DNA from: Shinella sp. WSJ-2 | GTDB lineage: Bacteria > Pseudomonadota > Alphaproteobacteria > Rhizobiales > Rhizobiaceae | Length of the DNA: 64,000 nt | Direction: 5' to 3' | NCBI RefSeq assembly: GCF_003432075.1 | Contig: NZ_QWBU01000001.1 | Coordinates: 434,001 to 498,000, forward strand | Part shown: one piece after another, positions 16,780 through 25,187 of the stretch | Layout: each line of letters starts with the position of its first letter | Numbering within the stretch: the first letter of the stretch is position 1 | The notes under the pieces: generated by a model | The model's database searches: none | Seen by the model: only the letters and a program-made list of their open reading frames with translations | Told to the model about the DNA's origin: nothing | Program-made: the position numbers and the translations under genes

Positions 16780-18399
16780 ATGCAAAAGTACGATGCCCTG
16801 ATCGTCGGTGGCGGCCATAACGGGCTGGTGACGGCCTGTTATCTCCAGCGCGCCGGCCTCAACGTTCTCGTCGTGGAAAAGAACGGCTGGGTCGGCGGCG
16901 CGGCCACCAGCCGCGAGCTGACGCCCGGCTTCCTCTATTCCAACTGTTCCTATGTCTGCTCGCTGTTTAGACCGGAGATCATGCGCGATCTCGAACTGCC
17001 CAAACACGGCCTGCAGGTGATCTCCTACGAAGGCGGCGCGGTCTTCACCCGCGACGGCGACTACCTTGCCTCCTACCGCGACCACGACAGCCACCGCCGC
17101 GAATTCGCCCGCTATTCCAAGCGCGACGCCGAAGCCTACGAGCGCTATGCCCGCGACGTGACGCGCCAGTGCCGTTTCATCCAGCCGCTCCTGATGCGCA
17201 CCGCGCCCGACCCGTTCGGCTTCCGGCCGCGCGACATTTCCGAGCTGCTCTATCTTGCCAAGAAATTCGGCGAATTCAGCCCGCACGAAATGGCCGAGAC
17301 GCTGCGCTTCTGGACCATGTCGATCTCCGACTTCCTCGACGAGTATTTCGAGACCGACGTCATCAAGGCCTATCTGGCGCTGTCGGGCATCATCGGCACC
17401 GCGCTCGGCCCGATGTCACCCGGCACGGCCTATGTCCTCCTCCATCACTATATGGGCGAGGTTGACGGCTCCGTCGGCGCCTGGGGTTATGCCCGCGGCG
17501 GCATGGGTGCGGTGACGCAGGCACTGTCGCGCTCATTCCAGGCCTCCGGCGGCACCATTCGCACGGACGCGGAGGTGTCGAAAATCCTGACACGCGGCGG
17601 CCGCACCACCGGCGTCGTGCTGGCCAACGGTGACGAGGTGCGCGCCGATCTCGTCGTCTCCAATGCGGATGTGAAGCGCACCTTCCTGAAGCTCGTCGAA
17701 GAGACGGACCTGCCCGGCGATTTCGTCCACCGCGTCAAGCATTTCAAGATGCGCGGCTCCTCGGGCAAGGTGAACATCGCGCTCGACAGCCTGCCGGAAT
17801 TCCCCGCTTTACCTGAGGGTTCGAACTGCATTCGCGGCGACATGCATTTCACCGACAGTATCGAACGCATGGAACGTGGCTACGACGACTGGAAGGCCGG
17901 ACGCTGGTCCGCCGATCCCTTCCTCGACATGATGATCCCCACCCTGCTCGACCCAACCATGACCTCGCCCGGCAAACATTTCATGAGCTGCTTCGTGCAA
18001 TATTGCCCGCCGAAGGTGGAGGGCCGCGACTGGACGGATGCCGACCGCGACGCCTTCGCTGAGACCGTCATCAGCCAGATTGCCGATTATTCGCCCGGTT
18101 TCCGCGACCGCATCGTGCATATGGAAGTGCGCACGCCGCGCGAGATCGAGGCGGAAGTCGGCCTGACCGAGGGCAATATCTTCCAGGGCGAGCTCACCTT
18201 CGACCAGCTGCTCTTCAACCGACCGGTGCCCGGCTATGCGCAATACCGCAGCCCCATCCACGGGCTCTATATGTGCGGCTCCTCCACTCATCCGGGCGGC
18301 GGGGTGATGGGCGCGCCCGGCCGCAACGCCGCCGCCGAAATCCTGCGCGACCTCAAGCGTTCCCCCGAACAGATGAGCAAAGCCCATGACGTCATTTGA
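16780..18399 (+). CDS. Phytoene-desaturase-like FAD-dependent oxidoreductase 1
   Basis: 539 aa from the ATG at 16780, preceded by AAGGGAG; codons before it are non-coding. The dinucleotide fold starts at once (YDALIVGGGHNGL, Glu33 for the ribose) and the second FAD motif closes the protein (GLYMCGSSTHPGGGVMGAPG). This is the CrtI/PYROXD2-like branch of the amine oxidase/desaturase superfamily. No carotenoid genes are nearby, so an amine or N-methyl substrate is more plausible. It overlaps the next gene by 14 nt and forms an operon with a second FAD enzyme, a GcvT-like protein and a small protein. Confidence 0.88.
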   Translation: MQKYDALIVGGGHNGLVTACYLQRAGLNVLVVEKNGWVGGAATSRELTPGFLYSNCSYVCSLFRPEIMRDLELPKHGLQVISYEGGAVFTRDGDYLASYRDHDSHRREFARYSKRDAEAYERYARDVTRQCRFIQPLLMRTAPDPFGFRPRDISELLYLAKKFGEFSPHEMAETLRFWTMSISDFLDEYFETDVIKAYLALSGIIGTALGPMSPGTAYVLLHHYMGEVDGSVGAWGYARGGMGAVTQALSRSFQASGGTIRTDAEVSKILTRGGRTTGVVLANGDEVRADLVVSNADVKRTFLKLVEETDLPGDFVHRVKHFKMRGSSGKVNIALDSLPEFPALPEGSNCIRGDMHFTDSIERMERGYDDWKAGRWSADPFLDMMIPTLLDPTMTSPGKHFMSCFVQYCPPKVEGRDWTDADRDAFAETVISQIADYSPGFRDRIVHMEVRTPREIEAEVGLTEGNIFQGELTFDQLLFNRPVPGYAQYRSPIHGLYMCGSSTHPGGGVMGAPGRNAAAEILRDLKRSPEQMSKAHDVI

Positions 18400-19942
18400 T
18401 GCCATCGTGATCGGCGCCGGCCACAACGGGCTTGCCGCCGCCACCCGCCTCGCCAAAGGCGGCCGCCGCGTCCTGGTGCTGGAGGCGGCAAACGAACCGG
18501 GCGGCGCCACCCGCGGCCGCGAATTCGCCCCCGGCTTCCGCTCCGCCGGCCTCGCCCATCTCGTCAACCGGCTGGATGTCGAGGTCGCCAAGGATATCGG
18601 CGTCGATCTAAAGGGCTACGAGAACCTGCTGCCGACGACGGTGCTCGACGGTTCCGGCAGGGCGATCACCCTGCACGGCGCTTACGGCGAGAGCATCGAC
18701 GGCGTCTCCGCCGAGGAACAGGCCGCTTTCGCCGCGATGCGCAAGAAACTGATCTTCCAGGCCGGCATTCTCAAACGCTTCCTGCGCCGCCCGCCGCCGC
18801 AGATCGGCGCGGTCTCGCTCGGCGATCTCTCGACGCTCGCCGGCGCCGGCCTCAGCCTGATCCGCAAGGGCCGCAGCGAGGGCCGCGATTTCCTTCGCAT
18901 GCTCTTGATGAACGTCGCCGACGTCACCGACGAATACCTGACGGACGACCGCCTGAAGGGTCTGCTCGCCTTCGACTCCACGCTCGGCATCCATCTCGGC
19001 CCACGCTCGCCGACCTCCCTGCTTGGGCTCTATTACCGTCTGACCGGTGACGTCGCCGGCAGGACGGGCGGGCAATTCGTACCGGTGGGTGGCATGGCGA
19101 GCATCGCGCCGGCCTTCCTGCGCGCGGCGGAAAAGGCCGGCGTCACCATCCGTTGCGCGACCCCCGTCGGCCGCATCCTCGCCGATCGAGGTCGCGCCAG
19201 CGGCGTCGTTCTCGGCGACGGCACGGAGATCACGGCTCCCGTCGTCGTCTCGGCCGTGCATCCGCAGACGACGTTCCTGCGCCTTGTCGATCCTGCCGAA
19301 AGCGGCACCGGCTTCGTGCGCTCGGTGAAGAACGTGCGCAGCCACGGCAATGTCGCAAAGCTCGATCTCGCGCTGGACCGCATCCCCGATTTCACCGGCC
19401 TGCCGGTGGAGGCCCGTAACGGCCGCATCGTGCTGGTGCGCTCGAAGGAGCAGGTCGAGACGGCCTTCAACCCGGCGAAGTACGGTGAGTTCTCCCCCGA
19501 TCCGGTCATGGAAATCACACTTCCCAGCCTCGCCGACCCGTCGCTTGCGCCATCCGGCGCCTGCACGCTCTCCGCACTCGTGCAATATGCGCCCTACCGC
19601 CTCAAGGCCGGCTGGGAGCATGGCAAACCGGCCTTCCTCAAGATCGTGCTGGAAACACTGGAGCGCCACGCGCCCGGCATCGGCAAATCGATCCTCGCGG
19701 CCAACCTGATGACGCCGGTCGATATCGAGGCGGAATACAATCTGCCCGGAGGCCACTGGCATCATGGCGAATTGCAGGCCGACCAGCTGCTGGTCAACCG
19801 CCCGACGGGCGCGGCCTCCGGCTACAAGACGCCGATCGAAGGCCTCTATCTCGCCAGCGCCGGCGCGCATCCGGGCGGCGGTATTTCCGGCCTGCCGGGC
19901 TGGAACGCCGCGCGCCACATCCTTTCGGGAGCGACAGCATGA
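18386..19942 (+). CDS. Phytoene-desaturase-like FAD-dependent oxidoreductase 2
   Basis: 518 aa. It has the same domain plan as the preceding gene product: FAD motif FDAIVIGAGHNGL at residues 4-16, GGATRGREFAPGF, and the C-terminal GLYLASAGAHPGGGISGLPG. The two are clearly paralogous yet diverged, so they may form a heterodimer or act on successive intermediates. The start overlaps the first gene by 14 nt and the end overlaps the GcvT-like gene by 4 nt (ATGA), so all are translated together. The reaction is unknown; oxidation of a C-N bond is inferred from the neighbours. Confidence 0.88.
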   Translation: MTSFDAIVIGAGHNGLAAATRLAKGGRRVLVLEAANEPGGATRGREFAPGFRSAGLAHLVNRLDVEVAKDIGVDLKGYENLLPTTVLDGSGRAITLHGAYGESIDGVSAEEQAAFAAMRKKLIFQAGILKRFLRRPPPQIGAVSLGDLSTLAGAGLSLIRKGRSEGRDFLRMLLMNVADVTDEYLTDDRLKGLLAFDSTLGIHLGPRSPTSLLGLYYRLTGDVAGRTGGQFVPVGGMASIAPAFLRAAEKAGVTIRCATPVGRILADRGRASGVVLGDGTEITAPVVVSAVHPQTTFLRLVDPAESGTGFVRSVKNVRSHGNVAKLDLALDRIPDFTGLPVEARNGRIVLVRSKEQVETAFNPAKYGEFSPDPVMEITLPSLADPSLAPSGACTLSALVQYAPYRLKAGWEHGKPAFLKIVLETLERHAPGIGKSILAANLMTPVDIEAEYNLPGGHWHHGELQADQLLVNRPTGAASGYKTPIEGLYLASAGAHPGGGISGLPGWNAARHILSGATA

Positions 19943-21171
19943 ACGCCATGACGAAATCCGCCGCCGACCTGCGCCGCGCCGCCCGCGACCATATCCGTGT
20001 GCCCCGCCTGGAAACGCCGTTTCACGACCGGCTGATGGCGATCAGTGAGGTCAACGACTGGTACAACTGGGCCGGCTACAAGGCGCCGCATTCTCTGACC
20101 GACGGCGAACTTGAATATTTCGCCATCCGCTCCACTGCAGCATTGTTCGACATCTCGCCCATGGTGAAATACCGCATCACCGGCCCGGATGCGGAACGTT
20201 ACCTCAATCGCCTGACGCTGCGCGATGTGCGAAAACTCGGCGTCAACCGCGTGCACTACACCGCCTGGTGCGACGACCATGGCCATGTGCTCGACGACGG
20301 CACGCTGTTCCGCCTCGGCGTTGAGGAATTCCGCCTCTGCTGCCAGGAACGCCACCTGCCCTGGCTGCTCGACAGCGCCTTCGGCTTCATCGTCGACATC
20401 CGAGAGGAGACGGAGGAAATTGCCGGCCTCGCGCTACAGGGACCAACCAGCTACGCCGTGCTGCGCGATGCCGGCTTTGCCGGCATGGAACGGCTGAAAC
20501 CCTTCGACATCGCGACCTTCCCGCATGAGGGCGGCGAGGTCACGATCTCGCGCACCGGCTTTACCGGCGATCTCGGCTACGAACTGTTCGTGCCGCGCGC
20601 CAGGGCGCTCTCGCTCTGGGATCGCCTGTGGACGGCCGGCGCGCTCCATGCCATCCGTGCTATCGGTTACGGCGCACTGAACCAGACCCGCATCGAGGCC
20701 GGCTTCATCGTCGCCAATGCGGATTTCATGACGGCCGAGGCGGCCCTGCGCGCCGACCGCGTGCGTATGCCCGACGAAATCGGCCTCGACTGGCTGGTCG
20801 ATCCGGACAAGCCGAATTTCAACGGCCGCCGCGCCATTCTCGATGCGCGGCGGAATCAGACCCTCAAGCACATCCTGGTTGGCCTTGAAATCGAAGGGAA
20901 TATTTCTGCCGAGCATGCCATCGTCTATCATCGGCAGAAGCATGAGGCGGGCCTCGTCACAGCCGCGATCTGGTCGCCGACGGCCAAGCGCAACATCGCC
21001 ATCGCCAGCCTCGAGCGCCCCTACGGCTCGAAATTCACCAATGACCTTTGGGTCGAGATCTACGCCATGCGCGAGCTGAAATACCAGAAGATGATGAAAC
21101 GGGCGAAGATCGTGCCCCGCCCTTTCGTGAAACTAGCCCGCCGCACGGCCACGCCGCCGGGCCTCAAATAA
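19939..21171 (+). CDS. GcvT-like aminomethyltransferase, probable tetrahydrofolate-dependent demethylase
   Basis: 410 aa. GcvT-fold features: FAIRSTAALFDISPMVKYRI (first domain), GPDAERYLNRLTLRDVRKLG, ALQGPTSYAVL, and the folate-side SRTGFTGDLGYELFVP motif. This family moves a methyl or methylene group from a substrate to tetrahydrofolate; DmdA, LigM and dimethylglycine/sarcosine dehydrogenase domains are relatives. The N-terminal extension is short and there is no H-protein gene, so it is not the glycine cleavage T protein. Coupled by ATGA to FAD oxidoreductase 2, it probably takes the one-carbon unit released by the oxidases. Confidence 0.88.
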   Translation: MNAMTKSAADLRRAARDHIRVPRLETPFHDRLMAISEVNDWYNWAGYKAPHSLTDGELEYFAIRSTAALFDISPMVKYRITGPDAERYLNRLTLRDVRKLGVNRVHYTAWCDDHGHVLDDGTLFRLGVEEFRLCCQERHLPWLLDSAFGFIVDIREETEEIAGLALQGPTSYAVLRDAGFAGMERLKPFDIATFPHEGGEVTISRTGFTGDLGYELFVPRARALSLWDRLWTAGALHAIRAIGYGALNQTRIEAGFIVANADFMTAEAALRADRVRMPDEIGLDWLVDPDKPNFNGRRAILDARRNQTLKHILVGLEIEGNISAEHAIVYHRQKHEAGLVTAAIWSPTAKRNIAIASLERPYGSKFTNDLWVEIYAMRELKYQKMMKRAKIVPRPFVKLARRTATPPGLK

Positions 21172-21417
21172 ATGGACGAGGAAACCAGCCGCAACTGGGA
21201 GATCATCGCCATGCCATCAGGCGCCGAATGGTCCGGGCGGGCGCGCTATGCGGCGGCGATGTATTTCTGCCAGCGCGGCGACATGGCGCCTGAGGTGCTG
21301 GAGATCTACCGCATCTGTTCGCGGCTCGATGCGGAGGATCCGGTGTCCGTCCTGCGGCGTTGGCAGGTCGGCGCGGAATGGATCGCGAAGCTGGAGGCTT
21401 TCCGCCGATCAGGTTGA
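21172..21417 (+). CDS. Small protein (81 aa) coupled to the GcvT-like gene
   Basis: The ATG follows the GcvT-like stop codon with no gap (TAA ATG), typical of termination-reinitiation. The 81-aa product is soluble and helical, with a Trp-rich start (NWEIIAMPSGAEWSGRARYA) and Cys residues in MYFCQRGDM and YRICSR. I do not recognise the family. Being the last gene of the FAD-FAD-GcvT operon, it may be a small subunit or assembly factor, comparable to the gamma and delta subunits of sarcosine oxidase, but this is inference. Its end overlaps the convergent TetR gene by 9 nt. Confidence 0.65.
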   Translation: MDEETSRNWEIIAMPSGAEWSGRARYAAAMYFCQRGDMAPEVLEIYRICSRLDAEDPVSVLRRWQVGAEWIAKLEAFRRSG

Positions 21418-22032
21418 CGGCGTGGGCGTCGAATAGGTGGCAAAGAGCCGCCGCAGCGCATCCTTGCCTTCGCTGGCGATATCGAACCGGCGGCCGAACA
21501 GCAGCCATTCCGAGCACAGCCCCTTGATGACCCAGCGCAGCATGGAGGCGGCCGAACGGGGTGTCCAGGCATCGCCGAGCTTGCCCTGCCGCTCAGCCTT
21601 CACGAAGGCTGCTTCCAGCGCCTGCATATGCTCGTCATCGAGATCGTTCTGCCGCTCGGAGATGACGGCGAATTCGCCGGTGTTGTCGCAGCGGAGCAGA
21701 ATGGAGAGAATGCGCTGTCGGTGTTCGTCCTCGGCAAGCAGCTCCAGCCATTCGCGGCCGACGCGTTCGAGCACGCCGAAGACATCGGCATTCTCGGCTT
21801 CCAGCTCACGGGCGATCAGTTCTTCCTGCGGCATGGGCAAGGAATTGTAGAGCTCCAGCACCAGATCCGCCCGGTTGGCGAAGTGCCAGTAGATGGCGCC
21901 GCGGGTGACCCCCGCGGCGCGTGCCACATCCTCCATCGAGGCATGGGCGACACCTTTTTCATAGAAGACCTTTTCGGCCGCCAGCAGGATCTGCTGGCGG
22001 GTTTCCTTGGCCTCTGCCTTGGTCCGGCGCAT
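21409..22032 (-). CDS. TetR family repressor of the RND pump (AcrR/TtgR-like)
   Basis: 207 aa. It begins RRTKAEAKETRQQILLAAEK with the helix-turn-helix ASMEDVARAAGVTRGAIYWH, very close to the AcrR/TtgR/MexR-TetR group, which bind drugs in the C-terminal domain. It is the last gene of the pump operon, 6 nt after the pump stop, instead of divergent as in acrR-acrAB. An AcrR-box-like palindrome lies in the operon promoter (26576-26597), so autoregulation with the pump is expected. Confidence 0.88.
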   Translation of the reverse strand: MRRTKAEAKETRQQILLAAEKVFYEKGVAHASMEDVARAAGVTRGAIYWHFANRADLVLELYNSLPMPQEELIARELEAENADVFGVLERVGREWLELLAEDEHRQRILSILLRCDNTGEFAVISERQNDLDDEHMQALEAAFVKAERQGKLGDAWTPRSAASMLRWVIKGLCSEWLLFGRRFDIASEGKDALRRLFATYSTPTPST

Positions 22033-22038
22033 GGCGGC

Positions 22039-25000
22039 CTACTCCGCCGGGCTGGTTGCAGCCGCAGCCGGCTCCTCCTTCTTTTTCCCGTAGCCGAACA
22101 GCTTCATCACGAAGACGAAGAAGATCGGCACGAAGAAGATGGCGAGGATCGTGGCGGTGATCATGCCGCCCATGACGCCCGTGCCGATGGCGCGCTGGCT
22201 GCCCGAGCTTGCACCGGTCGCAATGGCGAGCGGCAAAACGCCGAGCGTGAACGCGAGCGACGTCATCAGGATCGGGCGAAAGCGCAGATGGCAGGCCTCG
22301 ATGGTCGCATCGATCAGCGACTTGCCGCCCTCCATCAGCTCCTTGGCGAACTCGATGATCAGGATCGCGTTCTTCGCCGAAAGGCCGATGATCGCGATCA
22401 GGCCCACCTTGAAGTACACGTCGTTCGACATGTCGCGCATGGTGACGGCCAGCACGGCGCCAATCACGCCGAGCGGCACCACGAGGATGACCGCAAACGG
22501 GATCGACCAGCTTTCATAGAGCGCCGCAAGGCACAGGAAGACGAGCAGGATCGACAGGCCGACAAGGATCGGCGCCTGCGAACCGGACTGGATTTCCTGC
22601 AGCGACTGACCCGTCCACTCGTAGCCGAAGCCCGGCGGCAGCTGGGCGGCGAGCCGCTCCATCTCGGCGATCGCATCACCGGAGGAGAAGCCCGGCTTGG
22701 TCTCGCCGCTGAGACGCATGGACGGATAGCCGTTGTAGCCAACCGTCTGCGTCGGTGCCATCATCCACTCCGCGGTCGCAAAGGCCGAGAGCGGAACCAT
22801 GCCGCCGCTCGAATTGCGCACGTTGAGCTTCAGGAGGTCGGCAACCTGCATGCGTTCGTTCTGGTCCGCCTGAACCGTCACGCGCTGCATGCGCCCGGCA
22901 TTCGGGAAGTCGTTGACATAGGTCGAGCCGAGATTGGTCGAGATCGTCGAGTTGATATCGGCGAAGGTCACACCGAAGGTGTTGGCCTTCTCGCGATCGA
23001 TCACGACATTGACCTGCGCCGCATCCGGCATGCCTTCGACGCGCACGCCCGTCACGACATTGCTCTGGGCCGCAAGGCCGATGAGCTGCCCCGTCGCGGC
23101 CGAAAGCGCCTGCTGGCCGAGACCGCCACGATCCTGCAGACGGAACGAGAAGCCGCCCGTCGTACCAAGACCCTGGATCGGCGGCGGTGACAGCGCAAAG
23201 CTGATCGCATCCTTGATCTGGCTCATCGCCATGCTGGCACGACCGGCGATCGATTGCGCGGCATCTTCAGGCCCGCGCTCGCTCCAGTCCTTCAGCGTCA
23301 CGAAGGCAAGACCGGCATTCTGACCCGCACCGAAGAACGAGAAGCCGTTGATGCCGACGATCGTGTTGACGGCCTTTTCCTGACCGAAAATCTTCTCGGT
23401 CTGGGAGAGCACTTCGTCCGTACGGTGGCCGGTCGCTTCCGAGGGCAGCTGCATCATGACGATGACGAAACCCTGGTCCTCGTCCGGCAGGAACGAGGAC
23501 GGCAGCTTCATGAACATGTAGCCGAGGCCCGCGAGGATGGCGAGGTAGATCACCATGAAGCGGCCCGTCCGGCGGATCAGCCAGCTGACCGTACCGCTAT
23601 AGCCGCGCGACGAGCGGTCGAAGCCACGGTTGAACCAGCCGAAGAAACCACGCTTGGTGTGATGGTGCCCCTTCGGAACCTGCTTCAGGAAACTGCCGGC
23701 AAGCGCAGGCGTCAGCGATAGCGCGAGGAAGGCCGAGAACAGGATCGAGACGACCATCGTCAGCGAGAACTGCTGGTAGATGACGCCCACGGCGCCGGGG
23801 AAGAAGCCCATCGGAATGAACACCGAGGCAAGCACCAGGGTGATGCCGATGACGGCGCCGGTGATCTGCTTCATCGCCTTGCGGGTCGCCTCCTTCGGCG
23901 GCAGCCCCTCTTCCGACATGATGCGCTCGACGTTTTCGACGACGATGATCGCATCGTCGACGAGGATGCCGATGGCGAGCACCATGGCGAACATCGTCAG
24001 CACGTTGATCGAGAAGCCCATGGCGAGCATCACGGCACAGGTGCCGAGCAGTGCAACGGGAACGACGAGCGTGGGGATGATCGTGTAGCGGATGTTCTGC
24101 AGAAACAGGAACATCACGAGGAACACGAGGCCGACGGCTTCGAGCAGCGTGTGCAGAACCTTCTCGATCGACACCTTCACGAAGGGCGACGTGTCATAGG
24201 GGATCGAATATTCGAGGCCCGGCGGGAAGAACTTCGACAGTTCGTCCATGCGCGCCTTGATCGCCTCCGAGGTCGCCATGGCGTTCCCGCTCGGCGACAG
24301 CTGCACACCGATGGCGGCGGACGGCTTGCCGTTGAGGCGCGTCGAGAACGAATAGGTCTCGCCGCCAACTTCGACACGGGCAACGTCACGCAGGCGAACG
24401 GCCGAACCGTCCGCATTGGCACGCAGCACGATAGCGCCGAATTCTTCCGGCGTCGTCAGCTGGCCCTTGATGTTGACCGGGGCCGCGATCTGCTGGGTGA
24501 TCGGGTTCGGCTGGGCACCGATGGAACCTGCCGCGATCTGGGCGTTCTGCGCCTGTACGGCGGCGGTCACATCAGCCGCCGTCAGGTTGAGGCCGAGCAT
24601 CTTTGCGGGATCGAGCCAGACACGCATCGAACGCTGGGTCGCGAACAGCTGCGCACGGCCGACGCCGGGCACGCGCTGCACTTCCGAGAGAACGTTGCGG
24701 TTGAGATAGTCGCCGAGGCTGATGGCGTCCATCGAGCCGTCGGTAGAGGTCAGCGAGACGATCAGCAGGAAGCCGGAACCGGCTTCCTCGACCTGCACGC
24801 CCTGGCGGCGCACGGAATCGGGCAGACGCGGCTCGACGCGGCTGATGCGGTTCTGTACGTCGACCGAAGCCTGCGACGGATCGGTGCCGGGCGCAAAGGT
24901 GATGTTGATTTCGGCCGAACCCGAAGCGCTCGAGGTCGATTCGAAATAGAGCATACCTTCCACGCCATTCAGCTCATCCTCGATGAGCTTGGTGACGCTC

Positions 25001-25176
25001 TGATAGGTGTCCTGCGAGGACGCGCCGGCATAGGAGGTCGAGACCGAAATCTGCGGCGGCGCGACGTTCGGATATTGCGAGATCGGCAAAAGCGGAATGG
25101 AGATGGCGCCGGCGATCATGATGAAGATCGCGACCACCCAGGCGAAAATCGGCCTGTCGATAAAGAAACTGGGCAT
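22039..25176 (-). CDS. RND multidrug efflux pump, inner-membrane transporter (HAE1 family)
   Basis: 1045 aa, full length for AcrB/MexB-like pumps. It starts PSFFIDRPIFAWVVAIFIM (first membrane helix) and shows the repeated two-half plan with large periplasmic loops after helices 1 and 7. The proton-relay aspartates are in AIGILVDDAIIVVENVE (helix 4) and the GSGF-type loop (EEAGSGFLL) is present. It exports hydrophobic drugs and plant phenolics in the family. It lies 11 nt after the adaptor gene; no outer-membrane TolC gene is in the operon, so an external TolC is needed. Confidence 0.95.
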   Translation of the reverse strand: MPSFFIDRPIFAWVVAIFIMIAGAISIPLLPISQYPNVAPPQISVSTSYAGASSQDTYQSVTKLIEDELNGVEGMLYFESTSSASGSAEINITFAPGTDPSQASVDVQNRISRVEPRLPDSVRRQGVQVEEAGSGFLLIVSLTSTDGSMDAISLGDYLNRNVLSEVQRVPGVGRAQLFATQRSMRVWLDPAKMLGLNLTAADVTAAVQAQNAQIAAGSIGAQPNPITQQIAAPVNIKGQLTTPEEFGAIVLRANADGSAVRLRDVARVEVGGETYSFSTRLNGKPSAAIGVQLSPSGNAMATSEAIKARMDELSKFFPPGLEYSIPYDTSPFVKVSIEKVLHTLLEAVGLVFLVMFLFLQNIRYTIIPTLVVPVALLGTCAVMLAMGFSINVLTMFAMVLAIGILVDDAIIVVENVERIMSEEGLPPKEATRKAMKQITGAVIGITLVLASVFIPMGFFPGAVGVIYQQFSLTMVVSILFSAFLALSLTPALAGSFLKQVPKGHHHTKRGFFGWFNRGFDRSSRGYSGTVSWLIRRTGRFMVIYLAILAGLGYMFMKLPSSFLPDEDQGFVIVMMQLPSEATGHRTDEVLSQTEKIFGQEKAVNTIVGINGFSFFGAGQNAGLAFVTLKDWSERGPEDAAQSIAGRASMAMSQIKDAISFALSPPPIQGLGTTGGFSFRLQDRGGLGQQALSAATGQLIGLAAQSNVVTGVRVEGMPDAAQVNVVIDREKANTFGVTFADINSTISTNLGSTYVNDFPNAGRMQRVTVQADQNERMQVADLLKLNVRNSSGGMVPLSAFATAEWMMAPTQTVGYNGYPSMRLSGETKPGFSSGDAIAEMERLAAQLPPGFGYEWTGQSLQEIQSGSQAPILVGLSILLVFLCLAALYESWSIPFAVILVVPLGVIGAVLAVTMRDMSNDVYFKVGLIAIIGLSAKNAILIIEFAKELMEGGKSLIDATIEACHLRFRPILMTSLAFTLGVLPLAIATGASSGSQRAIGTGVMGGMITATILAIFFVPIFFVFVMKLFGYGKKKEEPAAAATSPAE

Positions 25177-25187
25177 CGTTGCGGTCC

